Position numbers and translations under genes: made by a program. A stretch of 7,892 bases of DNA from an uncultured Lachnospiraceae bacterium (lineage in GTDB: Bacteria > Bacillota > Clostridia > Lachnospirales > Lachnospiraceae). Position 1 is the first letter of the stretch, and each line of letters starts with the position of its first letter. The stretch spans positions 1 through 7,892 of the forward strand of contig CAMALN010000065.1 of assembly GCA_945836565.1 (NCBI GenBank). Direction: 5' to 3'. The notes under the pieces are model-generated. The model was not told the origin of the DNA and ran no database searches. It saw only the letters and a program-made list of their open reading frames with translations. Of the stretch, positions 1-6,161 are shown in pieces.

Positions 1-7
1 ATATTTA

Positions 8-13
8 TATAAT
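8..13 (+). promoter_or_regulatory. Candidate -10 element (upstream)
   Basis: A perfect TATAAT lies at 8-13. Its -35 partner would fall outside the window, so it cannot be checked. If used, transcription would start near position 20 and both leader hairpins (41-87 and 88-108) would be in the RNA. The surrounding DNA is very AT-rich, so a chance match is quite possible. Confidence 0.25.
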
Positions 14-40
14 TCTGTATATATATCCATATTTGGCGAA

Positions 41-87
41 TGTATAATCACCGACATGAAGCGTAGCGAAATGGAGGTGATTATGCG
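41..87 (+). promoter_or_regulatory. Long near-palindromic leader hairpin with tandem G-A pairs
   Basis: Nine perfect pairs join 44-52 (ATAATCACC) to 76-84 (GGTGATTAT), extended outward by T43-G85, G42-C86 and T41-G87. Inward lie a symmetric GA/GA mismatch (53-54 with 74-75), a CAT/ATG helix (55-57 with 71-73), a symmetric GAA/GAA internal loop (58-60 with 68-70), a GC/GC helix and a GTA loop. Tandem G-A mismatches of this kind usually form stable sheared pairs in RNA, which suggests a folded RNA. No poly-T tract follows, so it is not an intrinsic terminator. The right arm contains GGAGGTGATT (73-82), a near-perfect Shine-Dalgarno, and the left arm carries ATCACC, as found in the 16S rRNA 3' tail. 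It could be a translational control element or a dispersed palindromic intergenic repeat. Confidence 0.6.
43..48 (+). promoter_or_regulatory. Candidate -10 element inside the first leader inverted repeat
   Basis: A second perfect TATAAT lies at 43-48, but no good -35 hexamer sits about 17 bp upstream (the 20-25 region is an AT run). If it were used, transcription would start near 55 and the left arm of the hairpin would not be transcribed. The repeat would then act, if at all, as a DNA operator overlapping the promoter. This competes with the RNA-hairpin reading. Confidence 0.2.
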
Positions 88-145
88 CGATTATGCGTGG
101 CATAATCGGGTGTGCAAATACAATGCCCGGAATAATTTATATTAG
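83..145 (+). CDS. Possible 20-residue leader peptide (uORF)
   Basis: An ATG at 83 opens 20 codons ending in TAG at 143-145. A very strong Shine-Dalgarno, GGAGGTGATT (73-82), sits 5 nt upstream counted from GGAGG. The stop codon overlaps the AGGAGG (144-149) of the next gene, a layout suited to termination and reinitiation at 157. The peptide begins MRDYAW and is rich in Asn, Arg and Tyr, with one His, one Trp and one Cys. The frame stays open upstream to ATG 56, but that start has no ribosome site. Codons 3-9 cover the hairpin at 88-108. The frame is too short for coding statistics, and the ribosome site may be a by-product of the palindrome. Confidence 0.3.
   Translation: MRDYAWHNRVCKYNARNNLY
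88..108 (+). promoter_or_regulatory. Second leader hairpin, perfect 9-bp stem
   Basis: CGATTATGC (88-96) and GCATAATCG (100-108) form a perfect 9-bp stem with a GTG loop, directly abutting the 41-87 hairpin so the two could stack. Positions 79-87 and 89-97 are a direct repeat of GATTATGCG. The right arm 100-107 can therefore pair instead with 79-86 (8 bp), and the left arm of the first hairpin can pair partly with 89-97. The folds are mutually exclusive. No T-run follows, so this is not a terminator. Confidence 0.55.
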
Positions 146-149
146 GAGG
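144..149 (+). promoter_or_regulatory. Consensus ribosome binding site of cbiK
   Basis: AGGAGG at 144-149 lies 7 nt before ATG 157 and fixes that start. It overlaps the TAG (143-145) of the possible leader peptide. It is not visibly sequestered by the upstream hairpins. Confidence 0.85.
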
Positions 150-156
150 AAAGAGC

Positions 157-1572
157 ATGAAGAAAAAGTTTTATGGTATGTTAACTTCAATCGTTTTGGC
201 TGCAACGATTATGACAGGCTGTGGAGGTAAGAAGGAGGATACTACAGCTAAGCAGGATGGAATAGAAGCAGAGGATGAGGAAAACTATGACACAGGAGAT
301 GCGTCCATGGATAATCCGAGAAATCAGGATGGAATAGGAGAAAATGAGCTTCTGGTAGTAAGCTTTGGAACAAGCTTCAACGACAACAGAGTACAGACGA
401 TAGGTGCTATCGAGGATGATATCGAGACAGCATTTGGAGATACATATTCGGTAAGAAGAGGCTTTACTTCTCAGATTATCATAGACCATGTAAAGAGCAG
501 GGACGGCGAGGTAATGGATAATGTAACTGAGGCACTTGACAGAGCTGTTGCAAACAATGTAAAGAACCTTGTAGTACAGCCGACTCATCTTATGAATGGA
601 TATGAGTACAACGATTTGGTAACAGAATTAAATCAATATGTTAATTCCTTTGATACTATTAGAATCGGAGAGCCGCTTCTTACTAGTGACGAGGATTTTG
701 AGCTTGTAATAGATGCCATAACAAAGGATACAGCAGCTTACGATGACGGAAGGACAGCTATCTGCTTTATGGGACATGGAACAGGTGCTGATTCAAATGC
801 GGTATATCCTAAGCTTCAGCAGATGCTTACTGATAAGGGATATACGAACTACTTTATAGGAACCGTAGAAGCCTCGCCTACCCTTGAGGATGTTATGGCA
901 GCTGTTGAGGCAGGCGGATACGAGAGGGTTGTGCTTCAACCGCTAATGATAGTTGCGGGAGACCATGCGAATAACGATATGTCAGGTGACGATGAGGAAA
1001 GCTGGAAGACGGCATTTGAAGCAAAAGGTTTTGAGGTGAATTGTGTTATAAAGGGCTTAGGCGAGATAGAAGCCATAAGAGCTTTGTTGGTTGAGCATGC
1101 CGGAGCTGCTATGAATGCTGAGCCACTTGCAAAAACTACTGCAACAGCTTCTGATGCTTCCTTAGAGACAGAGTCGGTTGTGACAGAGGATATGGTTCCG
1201 ATTTCCGGTGATAAAATAAAGGATGGAACCTATGATATAGAAGTTGCATCAAGCTCATCTATGTTCAATATTGAAGCCTGTGAGCTTATTGTAGAAAATG
1301 GCTCTATGAAGGCAGTTATGCATATGGGAGGAACTGGATATCTCTATGTGTATATGGGAACAGGCGAAGAGGCGGAAAATGCTGCTGATACAGAGTACAT
1401 CGGCTTTGAGGAACAGCCGGATGGAACACATACATTTACAGTTCCTGTAGAGGCTCTTGACAGTGAGATAGAATGCAGTGCATTTAGCAAGAAGAAGGAA
1501 AAGTGGTATGACAGACAGCTTTGCTTTAAGTCAGCTAATATTCCGGCTGATGCATTTACAGACGGAGAGTAA
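157..1572 (+). CDS. cbiK: Surface lipoprotein CbiK-type sirohydrochlorin cobaltochelatase with extra C-terminal domain
   Basis: The family inserts Co2+ into sirohydrochlorin in the anaerobic cobalamin pathway. The 471-residue product has a lysine-rich start, a hydrophobic core and a lipobox ending MTGC with Cys22, so it should be lipid-anchored outside the membrane. An acidic linker runs from about 25 to 62. The chelatase domain spans about 63-320. It begins with VVSFGTS (67-73) and keeps the residues known as the metal site in Salmonella CbiK: a Glu in NGYEY (Glu150), His207 in MGHG and His270 in AGDHANNDM. Usual CbiK is about 260 residues and cytoplasmic. Here an Ala/Thr/Ser/Glu linker (321-350) leads to a separate domain (about 351-467) with Met/Tyr-rich strands. 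It lies one nucleotide upstream of an ABC binding protein. Periplasmic CbiK is known in Desulfovibrio, so export is not unique. An extracellular role in tetrapyrrole or metal handling is inferred. Homology is very clear; the physiological reaction is uncertain. Confidence 0.88.
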   Translation: MKKKFYGMLTSIVLAATIMTGCGGKKEDTTAKQDGIEAEDEENYDTGDASMDNPRNQDGIGENELLVVSFGTSFNDNRVQTIGAIEDDIETAFGDTYSVRRGFTSQIIIDHVKSRDGEVMDNVTEALDRAVANNVKNLVVQPTHLMNGYEYNDLVTELNQYVNSFDTIRIGEPLLTSDEDFELVIDAITKDTAAYDDGRTAICFMGHGTGADSNAVYPKLQQMLTDKGYTNYFIGTVEASPTLEDVMAAVEAGGYERVVLQPLMIVAGDHANNDMSGDDEESWKTAFEAKGFEVNCVIKGLGEIEAIRALLVEHAGAAMNAEPLAKTTATASDASLETESVVTEDMVPISGDKIKDGTYDIEVASSSSMFNIEACELIVENGSMKAVMHMGGTGYLYVYMGTGEEAENAADTEYIGFEEQPDGTHTFTVPVEALDSEIECSAFSKKKEKWYDRQLCFKSANIPADAFTDGE

Positions 1573-1573
1573 T

Positions 1574-2740
1574 ATGTGTAAGAAGGATGGATTAAGTCGA
1601 ATCAGGGCTTTTGTAAGGCTTACAGTATGTGTAGCATTGTTTGCCATGCTTTTGTGCGGCTGCAAAAGTGTGTCTAATCCGGAGGATGATGAAGAAAGGA
1701 TAGAACTGGTACGTACGGGAGAGCTTGCTCTCTCGTATGCTACCGGTTATACAATAGATATGTATGAGGGAGATATTCGGCTGCTTACTATAGGAGAGGA
1801 CAGCCGATTTTTACTTGTCCCAAAGACTTCGGCTATGCCAAGGGAGATACCGGAGGGCGCCACAGTGTTAAGGACGCCTGTTGATAATGTGTACATGGCA
1901 TCAAGCTCATCGATGGATTATCTTAGAAAGCTTAATGCTGTAGACAGAGTTCTTTTGTCCGGAATCAAGGAAGAGGACTGGTATCTTCCGGATATAAAGG
2001 AAGCCATGCAAAAGGGAGATATATTATACGCGGGCAAATACAATATGCCTGACTATGAGCTCATATTGGACAAGGGCTGTGAGCTGGCGATAGAAAACAC
2101 TATGATAACTCATAACCCTGAAGCTATGGAGAAATTGCAGGATCTGGGCATTCCGGTTTTGGTAGAGCGCTCAAGCTATGAGGAAAATCCTCTGGGCAGA
2201 ATGGAGTGGATAAAGCTGTATGGAGTATTGTTTGACTGTGAAGACGAGGCCATAGCTTATTATGATCAGATAATCTCTGATATGGAGCAGGTTATGGCTA
2301 AGGAAAACACCGGGCTTTCAGTTGCTTTTTTCTACGTTACAAGTAACAATTATATAAATGTCAGAAAGTCAAAGGATTACATCGCAAGACTTATAGCTAT
2401 GGCTGGGGGCAGGTATATATTTGAGAATCTTGGCGAGGAAGAAGACAATGCTCTTGCCACAGTAAACCTACAGCAGGAGGCATTCTATGCAGGAGCGAAG
2501 GATGCAGACGTCCTGATATATAACAGTTCGATTATGGGACAGGTTAATTCAATATCAGACATAGTTGCTTTGTGTCCGATACTTTCGGATTTTAAGGCTG
2601 TGAAGAATAAAGAGGTGTATTGCACATCGGGAAATTTCTTTCAGGAGCCGCTTGGGATGAGTCAGTTTGCCATGGAGCTTAGCAGTATTTTGAATGGTGA
2701 AGATAATGCGAATATGGTATATTTATATAAGCTTGATTAG
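1574..2740 (+). CDS. ABC transporter substrate-binding lipoprotein (BtuF/FepB-like, class III)
   Basis: This is a predicted extracellular receptor for a B12, heme or siderophore-type importer. I take ATG 1574 as the start: it follows the upstream stop by one nucleotide, has GGAGAG (1564-1569) as ribosome site, and begins a signal peptide directly. An in-frame extension to 1478 would lie inside cbiK. The 388-residue product has a basic N-terminus, a hydrophobic stretch (about 12-29) and lipobox LCGC with Cys30. The first lobe has the family's region near VYMASSSSMDYLRKLNAVDRV's start (107-126), followed by AGKYNMPDYELIL (153-165). A second lobe follows about 245, starting SVAFFYVTSNNYINVRKS. 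This bilobed plan without a hinge domain matches periplasmic binding proteins of the FecCD-linked type. The ligand is not readable from sequence; corrinoid or another metallo-tetrapyrrole is inferred from the neighbours. Confidence 0.85.
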   Translation: MCKKDGLSRIRAFVRLTVCVALFAMLLCGCKSVSNPEDDEERIELVRTGELALSYATGYTIDMYEGDIRLLTIGEDSRFLLVPKTSAMPREIPEGATVLRTPVDNVYMASSSSMDYLRKLNAVDRVLLSGIKEEDWYLPDIKEAMQKGDILYAGKYNMPDYELILDKGCELAIENTMITHNPEAMEKLQDLGIPVLVERSSYEENPLGRMEWIKLYGVLFDCEDEAIAYYDQIISDMEQVMAKENTGLSVAFFYVTSNNYINVRKSKDYIARLIAMAGGRYIFENLGEEEDNALATVNLQQEAFYAGAKDADVLIYNSSIMGQVNSISDIVALCPILSDFKAVKNKEVYCTSGNFFQEPLGMSQFAMELSSILNGEDNANMVYLYKLD

Positions 2741-2770
2741 AGGATGAATCAAAAAGGATAGGATAAAACG

Positions 2771-3772
2771 ATGAAGAGATATGTTGGTATATATATCGCA
2801 TTGGGCTTCGCAATCTGTGCACTTATTTTCTGGAACATAAACTCAGGAAGTGTAGAGCTTTCTTTGTCCGAGGTCTGGAATATTATGGTATACAGAAAAG
2901 GTGACGAGACTGTGATGCGTATAGTGTGGTCCATAAGGCTGCCTAGAATTATGGCAGCACTTATATTAGGTGGGGCCTTGTCTGTTGCGGGATACCTGTT
3001 GCAGACTTATTTCTCAAATCCGATTGCGGGACCATATATATTAGGTGTAGCTTCGTCAGCAAAGCTTACAGTTGCCCTGGCACTTATATATACATTAAAT
3101 CGTGGCATAAGCATTACCTCGGGCGGAATGGTTGCGGCAGCCTTTATCGGTTCACTTATCGCAATGGGATTTGTGCTGCTTATATCATCAAGAGTAAGAA
3201 ATATGTCCATGCTTATTGTGTGTGGAGTTATGATAGGTTACATCTGCTCAGCGATTACTGATTTCGTCATAACATTTGCAAATGATGCGAATATAGTTAA
3301 TCTTCATAACTGGTCACAGGGAAGCTTTTCAGGCACCACATGGGAGAATGTAAGAAGCATGAGCATACTTGTACTTGTTGTAGTGTTGCTTACATTTTGT
3401 CTGTCAAAGCCTATCGGTGCGCTTTCGATGGGAGAGGGCTATGCCAAAAGTGTAGGAGTAAATATTATAGCTGTACGTATTAGCATCATACTTTTATCCA
3501 GTCTATTGTCTGCCTGTGTGACGGCATTTGCAGGACCTATATCATTTGTAGGTATAGCAGTTCCACATCTCGTAAAGCTAATGCTTAAAACCTCCAAGCC
3601 TATAGTGATGATACCGGGATGCTTTTTAGGTGGGGCGGCTATTATGCTTTTGTGTGATGGGATAGCGAGAGTATGCTTTGCACCGACAGAGCTTGCGATT
3701 AGCTCTGTTACGGCGATTTTGCTTGTCCCTGTTGTGTTGTATATGATACTCAGGCGAAACAGGCAGCAGTAG
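2771..3772 (+). CDS. FecCD/BtuC-family ABC transporter permease
   Basis: This is the membrane subunit of the importer, 333 residues, the usual length for the family. Roughly eight to ten hydrophobic helices are visible, for example about 5-22, 60-78, 117-138, 146-168, 195-211, 236-254, 280-297 and 307-327. Family signatures are RLPRIMAALILGGAL (56-70), then SNPIAGPYILGVASS (82-96), the cytoplasmic coupling segment LSMGEGYAKSVGVN (218-231), GPISFVGIAVPHLVK (255-269) and the C-terminal ELAISSVTAILLVP (307-320). The ribosome site is the AAGGATAGGA stretch just upstream of ATG 2771. It sits 30 nt after the binding-protein gene and 12 nt before the ATPase gene, so the three are co-transcribed. A single permease gene implies a homodimer, as in BtuC2D2. 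Substrate is inferred only from context. Confidence 0.93.
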   Translation: MKRYVGIYIALGFAICALIFWNINSGSVELSLSEVWNIMVYRKGDETVMRIVWSIRLPRIMAALILGGALSVAGYLLQTYFSNPIAGPYILGVASSAKLTVALALIYTLNRGISITSGGMVAAAFIGSLIAMGFVLLISSRVRNMSMLIVCGVMIGYICSAITDFVITFANDANIVNLHNWSQGSFSGTTWENVRSMSILVLVVVLLTFCLSKPIGALSMGEGYAKSVGVNIIAVRISIILLSSLLSACVTAFAGPISFVGIAVPHLVKLMLKTSKPIVMIPGCFLGGAAIMLLCDGIARVCFAPTELAISSVTAILLVPVVLYMILRRNRQQ

Positions 3773-3784
3773 AAGAGGTGGGGT

Positions 3785-4531
3785 ATGGTTAGATTAGATG
3801 AGGTTGCAGTAGGCTATAATCGTAAGGTGATTATAGATGGGATAGAGCTTGAGATAGAAGCAGGCGAGGTTGTAACGCTGATAGGTCCAAATGGCTCGGG
3901 AAAGTCGACTATATTAAAATCAGTCATAGGACAGCTGCCGCTTGTAGCAGGTAAGACATATATTGCGGATAAAGCTGTCAAGGATATGTCAGCCTCGGAA
4001 ATGGCAAGGCTTACCTCTGTTGTTATGACGGACAGGGTACGCACAGAGCTTATGACCTGCAGAGAGGTTGTGGCAAACGGCAGATATCCATACACGAACA
4101 AAATGGGAGTTCTATCTAAGGAAGACTGGAATAAGGTGGATGCTGCAATTGCAAGAGTTCATGCTGAGGATATAGCAGGGTGTGATTTTATGAAGACAAG
4201 TGACGGACTAAGGCAGAGAATTATGCTCGCGAGGGCATTGTGTCAGGAGCCTAAGCTTATGGTGCTTGATGAGCCTACCTCATATCTGGATATAAAGCAT
4301 AAGCTGTCAATGATAAGGCTTATCAGGGAACTGGCTAAGGATGAGGGTATAGCAATCCTGATGTCTCTGCATGAGCTTGAGCTTGCAAGGATTGTGTCGG
4401 ATAGGATTGTATGCCTGAAGAATGGTCACATAGATAAAATTGGTACAAGTGAAGAGGTATTCGCGGATAATTATATCAAGGAATTATTTGATATAGAGGA
4501 AGAGGATTATAAGATATGGCAAGGGTTATAA
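3785..4531 (+). CDS. ABC transporter ATP-binding protein of the BtuD/FepC type
   Basis: This is the cytoplasmic ATPase that powers the importer, 248 residues. Walker A is GPNGSGKST (34-42), Walker B is LMVLDEPT (158-165) with catalytic Glu163, the D-loop is SYLD (166-169) and the switch His is His196 in MSLHELE. Two motifs depart from the norm. The signature usually read as LSGGQ is TSDGL (138-142) followed by RQR, and the Q-loop region (about 77-90, SVVMTDRVRTELMT) has no glutamine at the expected place. The rest, including NGRYPYT (98-104), fits iron-complex/B12 ATPases, so the protein is probably an active divergent member. Ribosome site AAGAGGTG (3773-3780) precedes ATG 3785. The 3' end overlaps cobQ by 16 nt, implying translational coupling. 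Confidence 0.93.
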   Translation: MVRLDEVAVGYNRKVIIDGIELEIEAGEVVTLIGPNGSGKSTILKSVIGQLPLVAGKTYIADKAVKDMSASEMARLTSVVMTDRVRTELMTCREVVANGRYPYTNKMGVLSKEDWNKVDAAIARVHAEDIAGCDFMKTSDGLRQRIMLARALCQEPKLMVLDEPTSYLDIKHKLSMIRLIRELAKDEGIAILMSLHELELARIVSDRIVCLKNGHIDKIGTSEEVFADNYIKELFDIEEEDYKIWQGL

Positions 4532-6030
4532 TGGTACAGGGCACTATGTCCGGAGTCGGAAAAAGTCTTATAGTGGCGGGCTTGTGTCGTATATTCAAAC
4601 AGGAAGGATATAAGGTTGCACCATTCAAGTCACAGAATATGGCGCTTAATTCGTATATAACTGAAGATGGACTTGAGATGGGAAGAGCGCAGGTTATGCA
4701 GGCTGAGGCAGCGGGTGTTAGGCCGGATTGCAGGATGAATCCTATATTGCTTAAGCCTACCAATAATGTGGGCTCGCAGGTTATCATTAATGGCAGGGCT
4801 ATAGGAAATATGTCAGCGGTGGATTATTTTGAGTTTAAGAAGGGACTCCTGCCTATCATCAAGAATGCCTATGACAGCCTGGCCTCTGAGTATGATATAA
4901 TCGTCATCGAGGGAGCCGGAAGTCCGGCGGAGATAAATCTAAAGCAAAACGACATAGTGAATATGGGTATGGCAAGGCTTGCTAATGCCCCGGTACTTCT
5001 TGTAGGAGATATAGACAGAGGCGGTGTATTTGCACAGCTTTTGGGAACACTTATGCTTCTTGAGGAAGATGAGAAGGCAATGGTGAAGGGACTTGTAGTC
5101 AACAAATTCAGAGGCGACAAGAGTCTGCTTGCTTCAGGCATTGATGAGCTTAACAAAAGAGGTGGATGTCCGGTAGTCGGTGTTGTACCTTATATGGATA
5201 TAAGCTTAGATGATGAGGACAGTCAGACTGAAAGGTTTGAGAAAAAGCAGGATGCATATGTAAATATCGCTGTTATAAAGCTTCCGAGGATGTCAAACAT
5301 ATCAGACTTTACGGTATTTGAAATCATAGATGGAGTGGCAGTTCACTATGTTACCAGGCCGGGGGAATTGCTCGGCAAGGATATGATTATCATTCCGGGA
5401 AGTAAGAATACGTTGGAGGATATGAATTGGCTTAAGGAAAGCGGCTTTGTGGATGCAATTAAGTCATACAGCATTTACATACCGATATTCGGTATATGCG
5501 GCGGCTTCCAGATGCTTGGCCAGATGATATATGATCCTGACAAGATTGAATCGGGCGTATACGAGACGAAGGGTCTCGGACTTTTGGATATATATACTAT
5601 ACTGGTTAAGCAAAAGCATACCGTAAATGTAGATGGTGATATAGGAGCTGTGACGGGACCGTTTGAATTCCTGTCCGGGAAGAAATACACTGGCTATGAG
5701 ATACATCATGGCATAAGCAGATACATTAGGCAGGACTTGGATGAAGCTGCGGATATGTCATGCATAAGCTTTGAAGGAAAAGCTATAGATGATGTAGTGA
5801 TAAACAAGGATAATGTATACGGCACATACATTCATGGATTCTTTGACGAGGGAGATATAGCAGTCAGTATAGTCAAGTATCTGGCAAAACAAAATGGAGT
5901 GGAGGCTTCATTTGCAAGAGATGTCAATTACAAGGCATATAAAGAGCAGGAGTATGACAGACTTGCTGATATTCTTCGTGAGCATATGGATATGAGTGAG
6001 ATATACAAGATAATAGATGATAGATGTTAG
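4516..6030 (+). CDS. cobQ: Cobyric acid synthase (glutamine-hydrolysing)
   Basis: CobQ/CbiP amidates side chains b, d, e and g of adenosylcobyrinic acid a,c-diamide to cobyric acid, using glutamine and ATP in the cytoplasm. The 504-residue length is typical. The N-terminal dethiobiotin-synthetase-like ATPase domain (about 1-235) starts MARVIMVQGT and has P-loop GTMSGVGKS (9-17), PFKSQNMALNS (36-46), EGAGSPAEINL (132-142) and DIDRGG (165-170). The class I-type glutaminase domain (about 250-450) has the nucleophile Cys328 in GICGG, GYEIHHG (393-399) and His440 in GTYIHGFF. Start ATG 4516 has AGAGGA (4501-4506) as ribosome site and matches the family N-terminus. A second ATG at 4531 (TAATG with the ATPase stop) would remove the first five residues of strand one and is less likely. 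The bacterial homologue in anaerobes is often called cbiP. Confidence 0.96.
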   Translation: MARVIMVQGTMSGVGKSLIVAGLCRIFKQEGYKVAPFKSQNMALNSYITEDGLEMGRAQVMQAEAAGVRPDCRMNPILLKPTNNVGSQVIINGRAIGNMSAVDYFEFKKGLLPIIKNAYDSLASEYDIIVIEGAGSPAEINLKQNDIVNMGMARLANAPVLLVGDIDRGGVFAQLLGTLMLLEEDEKAMVKGLVVNKFRGDKSLLASGIDELNKRGGCPVVGVVPYMDISLDDEDSQTERFEKKQDAYVNIAVIKLPRMSNISDFTVFEIIDGVAVHYVTRPGELLGKDMIIIPGSKNTLEDMNWLKESGFVDAIKSYSIYIPIFGICGGFQMLGQMIYDPDKIESGVYETKGLGLLDIYTILVKQKHTVNVDGDIGAVTGPFEFLSGKKYTGYEIHHGISRYIRQDLDEAADMSCISFEGKAIDDVVINKDNVYGTYIHGFFDEGDIAVSIVKYLAKQNGVEASFARDVNYKAYKEQEYDRLADILREHMDMSEIYKIIDDRC

Positions 6031-6161
6031 ATAAAAATTATTTTGTATTAGATAGTGATTTTAGATGAAAGCAGTTAGATATTTAATATAGGATTAACTA
6101 ATGTTTTTATAATTAAGCATTGTGAATATTTTTGTGATTTTTATAAGGTATAAAATATATT
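6031..6161 (+). other. AT-rich intergenic gap between cobQ and cobT
   Basis: This 131-bp gap is the only sizeable one inside the gene cluster. I see no GC-rich hairpin with a T-run, so no convincing terminator. The pentamer TAGAT recurs at 6014, 6021, 6028, 6049, 6062 and 6076, starting within the last cobQ codons. Near the right end TTGTGA (6120-6125) and TATAAG (6142-6147) with a 16-bp spacer could be a weak promoter, which would leave only a very short leader for cobT. Ribosome site support for cobT is weak (AAGG at 6145-6148). Confidence 0.45.

Noticed and set aside
88..140. Intrinsic terminator or attenuator after the leader hairpins
   Set aside because: Neither the 88-108 hairpin nor the weak CGGG/CCCG pairing (107-110 with 126-129) is followed by a run of T residues.
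1..156. Adenosylcobalamin riboswitch upstream of the operon
   Set aside because: Expected for such genes, but the B12-box (GCCACTG-like) and the other conserved core blocks are not present, and the region is too short for the classical fold. A riboswitch further upstream, outside the window, cannot be excluded.
187..588. Reverse-strand open frame of 133 codons inside cbiK
   Set aside because: It lies opposite a gene with clear family motifs, has no ribosome site or recognisable domain, and its Ser/Tyr/Ile/Cys-rich product is typical of an antisense shadow.
1478..1573. N-terminal extension of the binding protein to ATG 1478
   Set aside because: It would overlap cbiK by 95 nt and push the signal peptide inward. 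ATG 1574 has a ribosome site and begins a standard lipoprotein signal.
1246..1911. Identical 14-nt GCATCAAGCTCATC at 1246-1259 (cbiK) and 1898-1911 (binding protein), both encoding ASSSS before Met
   Set aside because: Only 14 nt, no similarity in the flanks, and each copy fits its own protein context. Most likely chance and shared codon preference.
4531..4533. ATG 4531 as the cobQ start (TAATG with the ATPase stop)
   Set aside because: It would cut off residues MARVI, part of the first strand before the P-loop that is conserved in the family. ATG 4516 has the better ribosome site.
6120..6154. Strong promoter directly upstream of cobT
   Set aside because: TTGTGA and TATAAG/TATAAA are poor matches in AT-rich DNA, and the resulting transcript would have almost no leader. 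Kept only as a remark on the gap.
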